Of a stretch of 64,000 bases of DNA, positions 1-12,029 are shown piece after piece; within the stretch, counting starts at the first letter, position 1; the number at the start of each line of letters is the position of its first letter. Both the position numbers and the translations under genes were made by a program. Under the pieces are notes generated by a model, which made no database searches, was not told the DNA's origin, and worked only from the letters and a program-made list of their open reading frames with translations. The DNA comes from Odobenus rosmarus divergens (Eukaryota; Chordata; Mammalia; Carnivora; Odobenidae), in the NCBI RefSeq assembly GCF_000321225.1, contig NW_004450323.1, forward strand, positions 1,466,085 through 1,530,084, written 5' to 3'.

Positions 1-700
1 AGATGGGGCATGGATGGTCAATGATATTTAAGCTGAGTTTCAAAGGATGGGTGCGAACGGAGAAGTAGAATAGTTTGTGCAGAAGAATAGTGGGTGGAAA
101 GGCTCTGAGGTAGGTCCCTCAAAGAAACTGCAAAAAAGACCAGTGAAGCTGGAGCACGGGGAATTAGGAGGAAGGTGAGACCAGATGAAGGAGAGGAAGG
201 GCAAGGACAGATGCTTCATGGCCCTGGTAAGGATTCCGGATTCTACCATATGTGCCAAGGGAGGCACTGAACGATTTCAAGCAAGAGAAAGGCTTGATAG
301 GACTTAGGTTTTAAAAGATTGGTCTGACTGTTGTGTGGACAGTGGAGTGGGGCCAGAAAGGGGAAACCAGCCGGGAAGCTATTTTTACAGTTCAGGTGAG
401 AGAATATGGCGACTGGTGCTTTGGAGACCGGCGGAAGTGAACAGATTCAAGAGATAATTTGGAGAGAGAGTCAACAAGTTTCCTTCTAGGGCAATATGGA
501 AAGAAAGTATCAACTGATATAGACAACTGAATTATTTAGGTTCTAATCCAAATAATCTGGACACCCGTTTAGCAGACACCTGGAGTCACTGCTGAGTTTG
601 TCCCAGTGCATTTTAGGGGATACACCATTGAGCAAGACCCAAACCTCCAATTCAAGCGCAGAGAGAAAAATTGACTTTCGTTTTAGAGCATGCTTTGCCT
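1..700. other. Old interspersed-repeat-like intergenic sequence
   Basis: No gene. Phrases such as the segment around 215-310 (remaining CATGGCCCTGGTAAGGATTC, then TTTTAAAAGATTGGTCTGACTG) resemble a mammal-wide ancient repeat whose other copies appear near 26690-27200 and 55620-55760. I cannot name the family with confidence. Confidence 0.35.
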
Positions 701-1430
701 GGGGCTGTGTGGTCCATCTCAGGATTTCAGGAAGTGAACAAATGAACTTTTTTTTTTTTCTTTTTTAAGGCTGTCATCAGAAACCAGCTTTCAGAGTTAT
801 ACAGAGAGCAGGAACAGGAAATGATGAATGTTTTTCTTAATTAAGCAGACAGTCTCCTGCCTACCAAAGTCTCCTCCCCCATTCTTTGCTTCTTCTGTGA
901 CATTCAGCAGCAAGAGCCCGTGGGAATTATCTTTGAAATACACCTGCCCAATACACCCAATCTGCATTCCTCACACCCTCCCAGTCACACAGGCATACTC
1001 CATTTTCTACTGACACACCCTTCTCCTTATCTCCCCAGATCTAACTGGTTCCTCTCAGAGCCCTCTTTCCCCCTCCTTCCACCCAGATGCTGGCTCTCAG
1101 AAGACAGCTGGAAAAGACATGAGGTGGCATGTACTGTAACCTGGTGGGACAGACATGCTGGGCTTCCCTAACTGGTTTTTCTTATATCAATCTGTCACAC
1201 AAAAAGAGGAACTCCTTCCCTCAGAGTCAAGACAAAACATCTCTTTGTTATAATGGCCGAGTCAGAGGTTTCTGGTAGCTTGTGGAGGTGTCTTATGAAG
1301 AGGGGGATCTTGCCTTAGAGACCTGTAGCCTGACGTCAGGACCACTAAGGATGTACAAGAGAGGGATATATTTCTGCTCCAACCTCTCCCTTTCTCTAAC
1401 CTCTCAAGTGTTAACTTAAAAGGCAAAAGT

Positions 1431-1620
1431 GGGGCACCTGGGTGACTCAGTTGGTTGAGTGTCTGCCTTTGGCTTGGGTTGTGATCCCAGAGTCCTGGGA
1501 TGGAGCCCTGCATCAGGCTCCTTGCTCAGTCAGTAGTCTGCTTGTCCCTCTCCCTCTCCCTCTGCCTGCTCACGCTCTCTCTCTCTCTCTCTCTCAGTAT
1601 CCCTCTCTTAAAAGAAAAAG
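1431..1620 (+). mobile_element. Can-SINE (old copy)
   Basis: Head GGGGCACCTGGGTGACTCAG, a tRNA-like region and a (CT)n stretch, ending in a degraded AAAAGAAAAAG tail. No clean target duplication seen. Confidence 0.85.
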
Positions 1621-1632
1621 GGGCGGGGGGGA

Positions 1633-4600
1633 AGAAAAAAGTAATATGCCAAATGTTGATAGTAAGTTTCTCTTGGGTGATGAGATGGGGGTGGGTATCC
1701 ATTTTTCCACTTCCTTACAGTTTTCTGTGCTTTCTAACTTCCCTACAATTAATGTGTATTAATTTGATCATTAAGAAAAAAACTGAAATTAAAATCGAAC
1801 CTCCCTAAGGTTGGGAATTTTTTGATTGGATGTACTTGCAACTGAACAGAATATCAAAAGGGTCTTATATAACCCCGTAGGACTTTAGTCACATTTGATA
1901 GCAGGACCCCCATTCCCTGAATGCTTCAGACTTCTCAATTTTCTGGATAGTCTGTATTACCCCTTGCTTATGAGTCTCTCACTCTGGCTTAAGTATCCAG
2001 CCATCCCAAGTGTTCGGGAAAAAGCTTAGATTCTAACAACATGTTTTAATAACAAGAATGGATCCGCATGGATCTAAAAACGGTCATGCTTTTTACTCCT
2101 GGGGATGCAAAAAGCATATATTAAAGAACCTATTTATATTACCATGTGGAATCTACTCTGTTAAGTGCTGTTAAGAGTGAATAGGATAGGGTTGGTTCCT
2201 GTCCCTAAGGAGCTAGCTGCAATTTGGGAAAGGTTATTTCTCCAACTTTAAAGATGTAAGTTTGGCAGAAAACAGCGATTCTCCTTCTTTGATCAAGACA
2301 TCTGTGAGACTTGAAAAAGACAAAGCCATGTCAAAGTGAGCTAGATAATGGCCTACAGCAATTTTTATAGCCTGAATAATAAGCAAAAACTCTTTTGAGT
2401 AATGAAAACAGAGCCTCTGTTTAGCCATAACCATTTTGATTCAGTAACAAAATAAACGTATTTATACTTTTTCATTCTTTGCAGAGCTCTTTGTTTTGCA
2501 TTTTGGTCAGGGCTTAAGTACAGATAACAGAAAACCCCTACAGCAATTTTAAGCAGGAAGAACTGAAAACAGGGAACGAGGTGCTTACAAAACATCGGAA
2601 GGGCTGGAGGAGTGGGCTGCTGTCTGAGACAGCATGAGGAACCCCTGGCTGCATGGGGATGTTCATCCCTCCAACACCACCTTCATTTCCTGTAACCCAG
2701 GGTCTAACTTATAAAGCCCACCACCTCCAGTTCAGTAAAATGAAATACTAGAGAAAAAGGAAAGGGTAAGCAAAGGAAATTTGTTTCTATTTGCATAACA
2801 AAGCAAGGAAGAAAATAGGGTAGCTAGTACAGACCTTATTTCTGCATTTGGTCCCAAAGGCCCATAGTTGGCATTTATAACTTTCTTCCACTCCCATTTC
2901 CTGGTTTTGTTTTGTTTTTACCTTCAGCCAGCACATCAGCTAATCATGCCACTTGAACTGATGGGGTAATTTGAATTTTCATTTGAAGGGGCCTGAACCT
3001 TTGGGGATCCTGCCTGTATTGGGCTGGGTCATCTTCAGTTAACTTTTTACTACTGGACAGAGGAGCGCAAGGGAGTGCCCTGGAGGTTCCCCTTGGTTTT
3101 AGGTCCACTCCTACCCATCCATTTCATTTGTAGTGGAAATTCTGTTTCGCCTTGAAAATTAGAACCGATCATTCCAATAATACAAGAATCCCCTTTTACT
3201 TGTTGATTTAACATCGCAAAGAGCCCAGATTGCCCAATGGCTTCTCAACTTCCCCTTTAATGGAACCATTGTTGAGTCTTCAGATGGAAGCGATCTTTCT
3301 ATGAATTTTAAGCCTTCTAACCCAGCAGAGAGCCCAGCATTACAAGAAGCTTATACAAAAACTTTGTGATAGCATTCTTATATATATAATGAGAGGTGAT
3401 ACTACCATTCCACTCTTTGGTTTCTAGACCCATGTCATCTGACAGGGAGAAGAAGCATCATTGGTTAGAGCATCATCTCATTCTATAGCACAGCCCTCCA
3501 ACTACTCAGAGTGGTGTCTCTTAGCTGATACCATAACTGAGTCTTCAGTAGATTGTAATACCGTCCTGTAAGGGCATATACTTATAGATGATGGGATACA
3601 TGGTGAGACCAGTGATATCCATAGATATCTTCCCTTTCTTTCAGTTCTTTGGTAGGAACAATATTAAATGGGGCACTGTAATGGTAAATAAAGATGTTCA
3701 CAGATGGTATTGCTGGCAAAAAAGAGCTGGCAAAAAAGGCAACTTCATATCTAGAATAATTACCCATTCCAGTGAGGATAAGTTACTTCCACTCTCCCTA
3801 GCTCCCATGATGGAAAGAGATCAATGTAAATGACCTGCCACCGGGTATCTGCCTATTCTACCCCCACCCCAAATAGGGTATTATATTAGGGACTCAACAT
3901 TGGTCTCTGCTGGCAGGTTAAAAAATCAGCAGTTGGCAGATCAGCCTTGGTGTGGGGAAGGCAATATTTTTGAGCCCTTGTAGATCTCCTGTTTCTGCTA
4001 CTACCACCGTTTGATCCATGAGCCCAATGACCAAGCCCCAGGGTGGATGGGAAGAGAGGTTGACTGACATTCATAAAAATCATTATGTATGTCTGGTTAT
4101 CAAGTACATCTTGACAATAACTGTAGGCACATTCTTGATCTCTATGATGCATTCAGATTTCTTGGCTATAAGAAAAAGCTGACTCTTGTTAACTTAAACA
4201 GAAATAGATTTTATTGTATGTCTTTGGGTTGCTTACAGTATAATGTGAAGGCTGGTGAATAAATCTAAGAAAAAGGCAGAAGAAAAGCTTACAGCCAAGA
4301 ACAGAGCAGAGGTTATACCAGAGAAAACTCAGGTTACACACCGCCTTTGACAGTCCAGCTTTGGACATTCTCTGCCATTTTCACTGCTGCCATTTTCATT
4401 GTGCTTCAGCCTCTGAGAATATGCTTTTCCTATTGCCACATCTTTGAGGACTTCCACGTGAAACAAAATTCCAGGCAGGAGCATCATACTGGTCAATTCT
4501 GGACCCTCATGCTTCCTGCCAAGGAGCTGGCATAGGGATTATCTGTCCACTTTAGGCCTACTAGGAGCTGGGGTCTCACCTCCCATTAAGACCTAAGTGA

Positions 4601-4690
4601 TGGGGAGGGATCTTGCCATCTAGAAAGATAGCCCCCAAACCTGGCAAACATCTACCATACCCCCAAGCTTCAGTTTTCTCACCTGTACAG
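1633..4690. other. Unique intergenic sequence, no gene recognised
   Basis: AT-rich sequence with only short chance ORFs on both strands. No splice-bounded coding segment, RNA gene or young repeat is visible across these 3 kb. Confidence 0.5.
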
Positions 4691-4699
4691 TAGAAATAT

Positions 4700-4929
4700 C
4701 CTTCTTTTTTTTTTAAGTTTCCATTTATTTATTTGACACAGAGAGAGAAAGGGAATGGGAGAAAGAGAGAGAGAGAGAGATTGAGCAAGCAGGAGGAGCA
4801 GCAGAGGGAGAGGGAGAAGCAGGCTCACCACTGAGCAGGGAGCCTGATGCGGGGCTTGATCCTAGGACCCTGGGATCATGACCTGAGCCGAAGGCAGACG
4901 CTTAACCAACTGAACCACCCAGGTGCCCC
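4700..4929 (-). mobile_element. Can-SINE
   Basis: Reverse-complement copy (poly-T to GGTGCCCC) with target duplication AGAAATAT at 4692-4699 and 4930-4937. Confidence 0.92.
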
Positions 4930-4937
4930 AGAAATAT

Positions 4938-5880
4938 ATTTTTCTATTGTTATCCTTTGCTATGACATTTTAACCTAATATACTTTTTTATTCTTTTCCA
5001 TTGCTATGAGGATTAAATTAAATAATGCATGTGAAATATAATAAATCTTTGTTGTTATTCTTTTGTTTCCATTAGTATCTCAATGTCTTTATCTCCTTGT
5101 CCTGAAGCAATTTCTGCATTTCCTAACCTTGGATCAATCCACCAATCCTTTCCTTCAACTCCTGCTCCTAGCCTGCTGAGTACTGCTGGAAAAATGGATA
5201 AAACCTTCCCAGTTGATTGTAGCACAAGTAAATAGTTTCCAAACTCAAGGGGCCCTCAGTGCTCGTTGCATACCTCTTGCAATACCTCTTGCATACCAAC
5301 TCTGCTCCCATTTTCCCAAGCAAATGGGTGAACTTGTCTCCTTTAGAGAAGGAAGGGGGATTCCTCAAATTCCTTCCCTTCCATCTACAAACTCATGTGT
5401 GCCTGTCCCAATCATGACTACCACCCCCAATCCCAAGTCTCAAATGATATCAAGTCTCTCATCCCTTTAAGGGCTAATTTTTGGTCTGCATTCTTCCTTC
5501 TCTGGGCCCTTGCTTGAGCTTGTGTCCCCTGGATTTTCTGGATCACCTCACCTGCTGGTTTCTTCCTGAAGGCTTGCAGTATCAAATGCTGCAGAGATAG
5601 CTTTTCACACTCAGTGGACATTACTGGGTCTGGGATTATCTAAACAGAACACTTACTGTTTTTGTAGATCTGATAAATGTACTTGTAATAATTGAAAGCA
5701 ACACTGAAAAATACAAGGAATAAAAATCCCTTGAAATCTCTAGCCCGGAGGTAACCATTCTGAATGTCCTTCTTGATCCTGTCTCACTATTCAAACATAG
5801 GTATTTTATGTCTAGTTTTACACGGAGAAAATTTACGTCCCCTTCCTTCCCTGTATAATCAATTTTTCTTTCTATACTGA
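4938..5880. other. Intergenic sequence, no gene recognised
   Basis: No coding signal. 5640-5880 has the flavour of a very old L1 3' region, but too diverged for me to assign. Confidence 0.4.
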
Positions 5881-5885
5881 ATCAT

Positions 5886-5959
5886 TTCCATCAGAATATA
5901 TACATAATGTTATTTCTCCGATTTCCGTCAGAATATATACATACTGTTATTTCTCCGAT
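5886..5959. repeat. Tandem duplication, 2 x 37 bp
   Basis: Units 5886-5922 and 5923-5959 start TTCCATCAGAATATATAC and TTCCGTCAGAATATATAC and both end TATTTCTCCGAT. I count two mismatches, so the duplication is fairly recent. Confidence 0.9.
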
Positions 5960-6054
5960 CTTAAAAAAAAAAAACCCTCTATTATCACATTCCAATTTAA
6001 CCATTACCTCGTTACTCCCTTCCCCCTTACAGAAATATTTCCTGAAGAAAATGA

Positions 6055-6610
6055 TCATTTCTCACCATATTGGCTTCCTCTCATCCCTATCTCTTCCTTT
6101 TGGTCTTCTTTGTGGATTCTTCTTCATCTTGCAAACCTTGAAGCCCTGGAGTACCCCTGGGATCTGTCTTCATGCTTCTCTTTTCTATCTACACTCACTT
6201 CCTGGGCAATCCCATGGATTCTCATGGCTTAAATATCATCTTTATTCTGTTGACTCACAAATTTATATCTCCATCCAATGCCTCTCTGATGACCTCCAAA
6301 CTCTAAATTGCCTATTGGACATTTCCACCTGCATGTCTGACAGGCATCTTCAATGTAACACACTCAAATTGAACTCTTGAGTTTCACTCTGCACCTCAAA
6401 CTTGCTCCTCTGGAACATTCCCCAATCCTATTCTTCTGATTACTCAGGCAAAAAACATCAGAGTCATCCTTGATGCCTCTCTTCTGCTCACATCCCGAAT
6501 CTAATCCCCCAGTAAAGCCTATTGACTCTATCTTCAAATAGAAGCCAATTTCCAATTTTTCTGATCCAAACCACCATCATTTCTCCCTTGGATTATTCCA
6601 ATACTGTCTT
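6055..6610 (+). mobile_element. LINE-2 reverse transcriptase remnant
   Basis: Sense-strand relic of L2 ORF2. Translated pieces include YLHSLPGQSHGF, YISIQCLSDDLQT and NCLLDISTCMSDRHL, matching the L2 polymerase region as I remember it. Where L2 has the catalytic YADD box, this copy reads YSVD, so it is dead. The frame is also broken. A second, more upstream L2 segment lies at 10390-10630. Confidence 0.75.
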
Positions 6611-6624
6611 TCCTAGTGTTCCCA

Positions 6625-7108
6625 TGTTGTGGGTTGGCTTGTGTTCCCCCCCTAAAAAAAGATATGTTAAAATTCTAGCCCCCATTACATGTGAATGTGA
6701 TTTTATTTGGAAATCGGGTCTTCGCAGATGTGATCAAGTTATGATGAGGTCATACTCGATTAGGGTGAGCCCTAATCCAATAAGACTGTTGTCCTTATAA
6801 AAAGAGAAAACAGACACAGGGGAGGGAGAACAGCCCCGCAAAGTTTCAGAGACATACAGGATGAACATCATTTAATGATGGAGGCAGAGATGTAGCTGTA
6901 AGCCAAGGAATGCCAAGAATTGCCAGCCACAAAAGAAGTCAAGAGAAAGGCATGGAACAGATCCCCTGCTGAAGACTTTGAGAGAACATAAACCTGCTGA
7001 AACCTTGATTTTGGACTTCTAGCCTCCAAAACTGTGGGAGAATACATTTCTGTTCTGCAAGCCACCCAGTTTGTGGTTATTTGTTATAACAGTGCTAGGA
7101 AATTAATT
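6625..7108 (+). mobile_element. MaLR-type solo LTR (MLT1/MST-like)
   Basis: Starts TGTTGTGGGTTGGCTTGTGT and contains AATGTGATTTTATTTGGAAA, CCTAATCCAATAAGACTG and CTTATAAAAAGAG. The 3' part has the GCCTCCAAAACTGTGGGAGA and AAGCCACCCAGTTTGTGG phrases of MaLR LTRs. It is a decayed non-coding endogenous LTR. Confidence 0.7.
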
Positions 7109-7139
7109 CACCTTGCTTTTTCTTTTTCTCTTTTGAAGA

Positions 7140-7225
7140 CTACTTTCCATACAGCAAATATAAATAAATAAATAAGTAAGTAAATAAATAAATCTAAAAA
7201 ACGTTAAATAAATAAATAAATATGA
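7140..7225. repeat. (TAAA)n simple repeat
   Basis: AAATAAATAAATAAGTAAG-type tract in two blocks (7158-7192 and 7205-7222) separated by TCTAAAAAACG. It may be the tail of a lost retroposon. Confidence 0.7.
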
Positions 7226-7239
7226 TTTATTTGATTGAT

Positions 7240-8130
7240 GATGTCACTCAAAACTTCCTCAAAAAGTTAAATACAGAATTACCTTATGACCTAGCAATTC
7301 CACTGCTAGATACATGCCCCAGAGAATTTAAGGCTGGAACTCAATCAGATAATTGCACACCAATGTTTATAGCAGCATTATTCACAATAGTCAAAAGGTG
7401 GAAACAACCCAAATGTCCATCAACAGATGAATGGATAAACAAAATGTAGTATATTTTGTTTACCATTAGCAAATGGCATAAATGATTATTTTTCACCACT
7501 AACAAATGGTATATTTATCTCTAACAAATGGTAACAATGGAATATTATTCAGACTTAAAAGGAAATGCTGACACATACTACAACACGGATAAACTTGAGA
7601 AGATTATGCTAAGTGAAATAAGCCAAACATAGAAGGAAAAATATTATATGATTCCACATATATAAGGTACCTAGAATAGACAAATTCATAAAGACAAGAA
7701 GTAGAATAGAGGTTATCAGGGACTGGGGGAAGGGAGGAATGGAAAGTTATTTAATTTTTTTTTTTAAGGTTTTATTTATTTATTTGACAAAGAGAGACAC
7801 AGCAAGAGAGGGAACACAAGCAGGGGAAGTGGGAGAGGGAGAAGCAGGCTTCCTGCAGAGCAGGGAGCCCGGTGCGGGGCTCGATCCCAGGACCCTGGGA
7901 TCATGACCTGAGCCGAAGGCAGACGCTTAACGACTGAGCCACCCAGGCGCCCCGGAAAGTTATTTTTTAATGGGTATAGAATTTCTGTTTGGGATCATGA
8001 AAAAGTTCTGGAAATACATAGTGATAATAGTACAACATTGTGAATGTACTTAATGCCACTGAATTGTACCCTTAAAATACGGTTAGTATAAAAAATTTTA
8101 TGTTCCATATATTTTACTACAATTGTTAGA
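7240..8130 (+). mobile_element. L1 3' end (ORF2 C-terminus and 3' UTR), split by a SINE
   Basis: 7240-7449 translates to the end of L1 ORF2p (ELPYDLAIPLL, PMFIAALFTIVKRWKQPKCP, STDEWINKM). The sequence continues through AATATTATTCAGACTTAAAA and the old-L1 3' UTR phrases CATTGTGAATGTACTTAATG and GAATTGTACCCTTAAAAT. A Can-SINE at 7753-7953 interrupts it. It is an old, inactive mammalian L1M-type copy. Confidence 0.85.
7753..7953 (-). mobile_element. Can-SINE inside L1
   Basis: Full-length reverse copy (poly-T to GGCGCCCC) with a perfect 12-bp duplication GGAAAGTTATTT at 7741-7752 and 7954-7965. Confidence 0.95.
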
Positions 8131-8221
8131 GATGCATAGAAAAAAAGGTGGTTATTACTGCATGTGAAGGAAAAAGAAAATTCCAAAAAACTGAAGAACA
8201 TAAAATCTCCAAAGTTTCATT

Positions 8222-8800
8222 TCACTCAGCGTCCAAGTCTTTACCTTGGCCTACAAGGCCCTAAGCAATCGATTTGACTCCCAACTACCTGTCTGATCTG
8301 CTCTTGCTCCCTAAAACATTCCTTCACCATACTGGCATCCTTGCTGTTTCTCCAATACACTCAGCATATTCTAGTCTCAGGGCCTTTGCACTTGCTGATT
8401 CCTCTGCATTGAAACTTACTCCCTGACCTGACTTCCATCTTCAACCCATATCTACATAGTTTTCCTCCTTCCCTTCCTTCAGATCACTGATTAAAAATTA
8501 TCTTATTAGGCCTTATCTAGGCCTTATAAAGGCCCTTCCTGACTACCCTATGTAAAATCATACAGCAATCTTTCTACCTCTTACTCTGTTTTATTTTTCT
8601 CCATACATTCGTCCTTATCCAACCTATTGCATCCTGGTTGATGTGTTTGTTGTCTGTATCTTCCCATTTGACAGCAAACTCCGTTAGGTCAAGGACTTTG
8701 TTTTATTCACTGCTCTATCTAGAACAGTGTCTAGAACAATGCCTGGTAAGTAGTAACTGCTCAATAAATATTTGTTGAATGGATGAATGAATGAATGCTT
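8222..8800 (+). mobile_element. LINE-2 3' end
   Basis: L2 3' region: TTGGCCTACAAGGCCCTAAG, CTCAGGGCCTTTGCACTTGC, CTTCCTGACTACCCTATGTA, and the typical end GCTCAATAAATATTTGTTGA followed by (ATGA)n. Confidence 0.85.
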
Positions 8801-8801
8801 A

Positions 8802-8994
8802 TTTTTAATTTTTTTTAAAGATTTTATTTATTTATTTGACATAGAGACCACGAGCAGGGAGAGGGGCAAAGGGAGAGAGACAAGCAGGCTCCCTGCTGAG
8901 CAGGGAGTTGGCCATAGGTCTCGATCCCAGGACCCTGAGATCATGACCTGAGCCAAAGTCAGATGTTTAACCGACGGAGCCACCCAGGCACCCC
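8802..8994 (-). mobile_element. Can-SINE
   Basis: Reverse copy inserted directly after the L2 end; poly-T start and CAGGCACCCC head. A short TGAAT may be the remaining target duplication. Confidence 0.9.
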
Positions 8995-9120
8995 TGAATC
9001 TATACTTTAAATGCTCTTTTGTAACTTGTAAAATACCTTCCTTGCTGCTTAAAAAAATACTTGAGGTGTATTTAATCAAAATCGTGTCCAAATAAAGGTA
9101 TTCCTAGAAATTACTGAATT

Positions 9121-9323
9121 GAGGGCTCCTGGGTGGCTCAGTCATTGGGCTTCTGCCTTTGGCCCGGTCATGGTCCTGGGGTCCTGGAATCAAGCCCCAC
9201 ATCAGGCTCCCTGCTCAGCGGGAAGCCTGCTTCTCCCTCTCCCACTCCCCCTGCTTGTGTTCCCTCTCTCGCTGTGTCTCTCTCTGTCAAATAAATATGT
9301 AAAATCTAAAAAAAAAAAAAAAA
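9121..9323 (+). mobile_element. Can-SINE
   Basis: Sense copy from GGCTCCTGGGTGGCTCAG to a pure A-tail; imperfect duplication AATTACTGAATTGA / AATTACCGAGTTGA. Confidence 0.92.
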
Positions 9324-9365
9324 AATTACCGAGTTGAATCATTTGAAACTTCATTTGTAAATTCT

Positions 9366-9560
9366 TTTTTTTTTTAAAGATTTTATTTATTTGAGAGAGA
9401 GAATGAGAGAGAGAGAGAACACATGAGAGTGGGGAGGGTCAGAGGGAGAAGCAGACTCCCTGCCGAGCAGGGAGCCCGATGTGGGACTTGATCCTGGGAC
9501 TCCAGGATTATAACCTGAGCCATAGGCAGTCGCTTAACCACCTGAGCCACCCAGGGGCCC
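9366..9560 (-). mobile_element. Can-SINE sharing its target site with an L1 fragment
   Basis: Reverse copy between TGTAAATTCT at 9356-9365 and 9561-9570. The same decamer recurs at 9705-9714 after the adjoining L1 fragment. Confidence 0.93.
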
Positions 9561-9570
9561 TGTAAATTCT

Positions 9571-9704
9571 TTTTTTTTTTTTTAATAATTTTTTATTGTT
9601 ATGTTGACCACCATACATTACATCATTAGTTTTTGATGCAGTGTTCCATGATTCATTGTTTGTGCATAACACCCAGTGCTCCACGCAGAATGTGCCCTCT
9701 TTAA
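9571..9704 (-). mobile_element. Severely 5'-truncated L1 (3' end only)
   Basis: About 134 bp of a carnivore L1 3' end in reverse, beginning with poly-T and including CACCATACATTACATCATTA and CACCCAGTGCTCCACGCAGA. It is bounded by TGTAAATTCT on both sides. The same L1 3' end recurs at 22468, 42717 and 45022. Confidence 0.85.
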
Positions 9705-10389
9705 TGTAAATTCTTTATATTAGTTTTTTGTTTATTTGTTTTTTGGGGTTTTGTTTTTTGTTTCCTAAGAGTGGTATTTAGTGCGTTGGTGCTGTTGTTC
9801 TAAATATTTTTGGGTTTCAAATATTTTGGGTAGTGGAAACCTTTGGGAAATTGTGTGGACCCTTTCTCCAGAAACATATATGAAGAACACACAAAGTTTT
9901 GCATGTGATTTTATGGGGGTCATGAACCATCTGAAGTCCATCTATTGAACCCCTAGTTGGTCTCTAAGTCTATTGTATTTTAAAACTGGAGGGGGCCTCA
10001 TATAATTCAGAGTCTGGGTTGTATGGAGAACATGACTTTTATTCCTGTGACACTCTGGCTCATTCAGCTTCAGTGGGAGGTGTAGTTCAAGATGTGATCC
10101 CTCTTCAGGTCCTTACCCTTCAGCTTGATCACCAGTCTCATTTGCTCAAGCAACAGTTTGACTTTATGTTTATCACACATAATTCTAAGTTTTAGAACAG
10201 TTACTTTGTGGTAAGTATACCTGTTCCCAAACTTAGAATTAGATGTGATAAATATAAAGTGTCCAGACTCAGCACTTACGAATTTCAAGATAAATTGCTG
10301 AGTATACTATTAAGTTCTCACTCTTGGTGATTCTACAACACAGAATAAATGCAACTTAAGATGTATGAAAACCAAATGCCATTCACTGC

Positions 10390-10631
10390 TCAGATTTCAG
10401 CAGCCCTTCCTGTCATCAAAGCCATTTTCTCTGAGGTTACCAGTGACTCTTTAATTGCTAAGCCCAATGGCCTAGAAGTCATTCTACTCAACTTCTCTGT
10501 AACATCTGACATTGTGGATCCCTGCTTCCCTCATGAAACTTTCATCTTTTTATGGCTTCTTTTACACTGGTGTCTCTTAATTGTGTTGCTGCCCCCTCTG
10601 GCAGGACCCCAGCCTCCTTCCTTGTCTCATC
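10390..10631 (+). mobile_element. LINE-2 ORF2 remnant
   Basis: Phrases GAGGTTACCAGTGACTCTTT, AATTGCTAAGCCCAATGGCC and ACATCTGACATTGTGGATCC match the L2 segment immediately upstream of that seen at 6055-6610. It is cut by the SINE at 10632. Confidence 0.6.
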
Positions 10632-10828
10632 TTTTTTTTTTTTTTTAAGATTTTATTTGTTTGAGAGCGAGAGAAAAAGAGAGCATGAGCAGTGGGGAGG
10701 GGCAGAGGGAGAGGGAGAAGCAGATACCCGCTGAGCAGGGAGCCTGACACGGGGCTGGATCCCAGGACCCCGGGATCATGACCTGAGCCGAAGTCAGATG
10801 CTTAGCTGACTGAGCCACCCGGCGCCCT
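10632..10828 (-). mobile_element. Can-SINE
   Basis: Reverse copy from poly-T to CACCCGGCGCCC (head with one base lost), placed between L2 and MIR remnants. Confidence 0.9.
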
Positions 10829-10990
10829 TGAGCAAGATTCTTAAGTACTCTGTCTTAGTTTACTCATCTGTAAAATGAGAATAATGACAGTAGCTACATC
10901 CTGGGGTCCTTGTAAGGATTAAATATGCTTGATTTATAAAGCACTTAGAGCAGCATCTGGCACAGAACGAGGGCTATACAGCTATACAAA
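10829..10990 (+). mobile_element. MIR element
   Basis: CTCATCTGTAAAATGAGAAT, GTAAGGATTAAATATGC and AGCATCTGGCACAG are the MIR core and 3' region in sense orientation. Confidence 0.75.
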
Positions 10991-11054
10991 ATAAATTGGT
11001 CTATGATTTGTCTTCCTTCTAGTCCATCCTTCATACCGCATACTGACATTTTCA

Positions 11055-11520
11055 AGGGGCTGCTAATTATTGAGTGGTCAACTAGTCATTGTGCTAAGTG
11101 CTTTATAAGCAGAATCTCATTTAATTCTCATAACAACCTGCTAGGGAGGTGCTATTATCCTCTTTTGAGGGATGAGGAAACTGAGGCATTAAAAGTTAAT
11201 GTACTTTGGGGTGCCTGAGTGGCTCAGTCAGTTAAGTTTGGTTTTGACTCAGGTCATGATCTCAGGGTTGTGAGATGGAGCCCCACTCTGGGCTCCACGT
11301 TCAGTGCAGAGTGTGCTTGGGATTCTTTCCCCCTTCTTCTCCCTTCCCCTCTGTTCCTTCCCCTGCTCATGCTCTCTCTCTCTCTCAAAATAAATAAAAA
11401 AATAAATAAAATCTTAAAAAAGAGCTAATGTACTTTGCCCAAGGTCACACAGTAAAAATGCCAGAGTTGGGACTTTGATTCAGGTCTGTCTATTTCCTGA
11501 GCTGGTGCTCAAAACAAGCA
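11055..11520 (-). mobile_element. MIR element split by a Can-SINE
   Basis: ATCTCATTTAATTCTCATAA and GATGAGGAAACTGAGGCATT precede the SINE; TGCCCAAGGTCACACAGTAA and CCAGAGTTGGGACTTTGATT follow it. These are MIR in reverse. Confidence 0.75.
11208..11425 (+). mobile_element. Can-SINE inside MIR
   Basis: Sense copy with a perfect 11-bp duplication TAATGTACTTT at 11197-11207 and 11426-11436. Confidence 0.95.
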
Positions 11521-12029
11521 ATCTTCACTATAGTGTTTTCCCAAACCTGAGCTAGTCACTTTCTGCTTAACTGTCTTCAAAGACCCCATACTGCCCATGC
11601 TGTCATGATGTATTTCTTCACAGTCCTGTTCCAACTTAACTTCATTTCCTGTAACTTCCCTCCATGCAGACGGCCCTTTCCTTCCTCTCCCCCACCCCCC
11701 CCAACCTCTCTCTTCTTACCTCCCTTCTTTCTTTTCTTTGTTCTTCCAACATCTATTGAATCCTTGAATGCCAGGCACCATGCTGAATTGGAGAAAACAA
11801 GAGAAACAAACACTTTGTCTTCAAGGAGCTCATGGTCTGACACACAGTGAGGGGACTGCACCAGGACCATGTGGTAAAGGAGGGGACTAGGAAGTTTCTC
11901 TGATGAGGGGACATCTAGCTGCCTTAAAGGACATTCCAGTCAGACTACTTCTTGCCATTCTTTAACAATCCCGACTTCTCCTTGCTTTTTGCCTTTGAGA
12001 TTTTGGAGGTGTCTTTCTTTCTGTCAGAT

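Noticed and set aside
5907..6380. 157-aa ORF as a novel gene
   Set aside because: It is the degraded reverse-transcriptase region of a LINE-2 element with the catalytic box altered.
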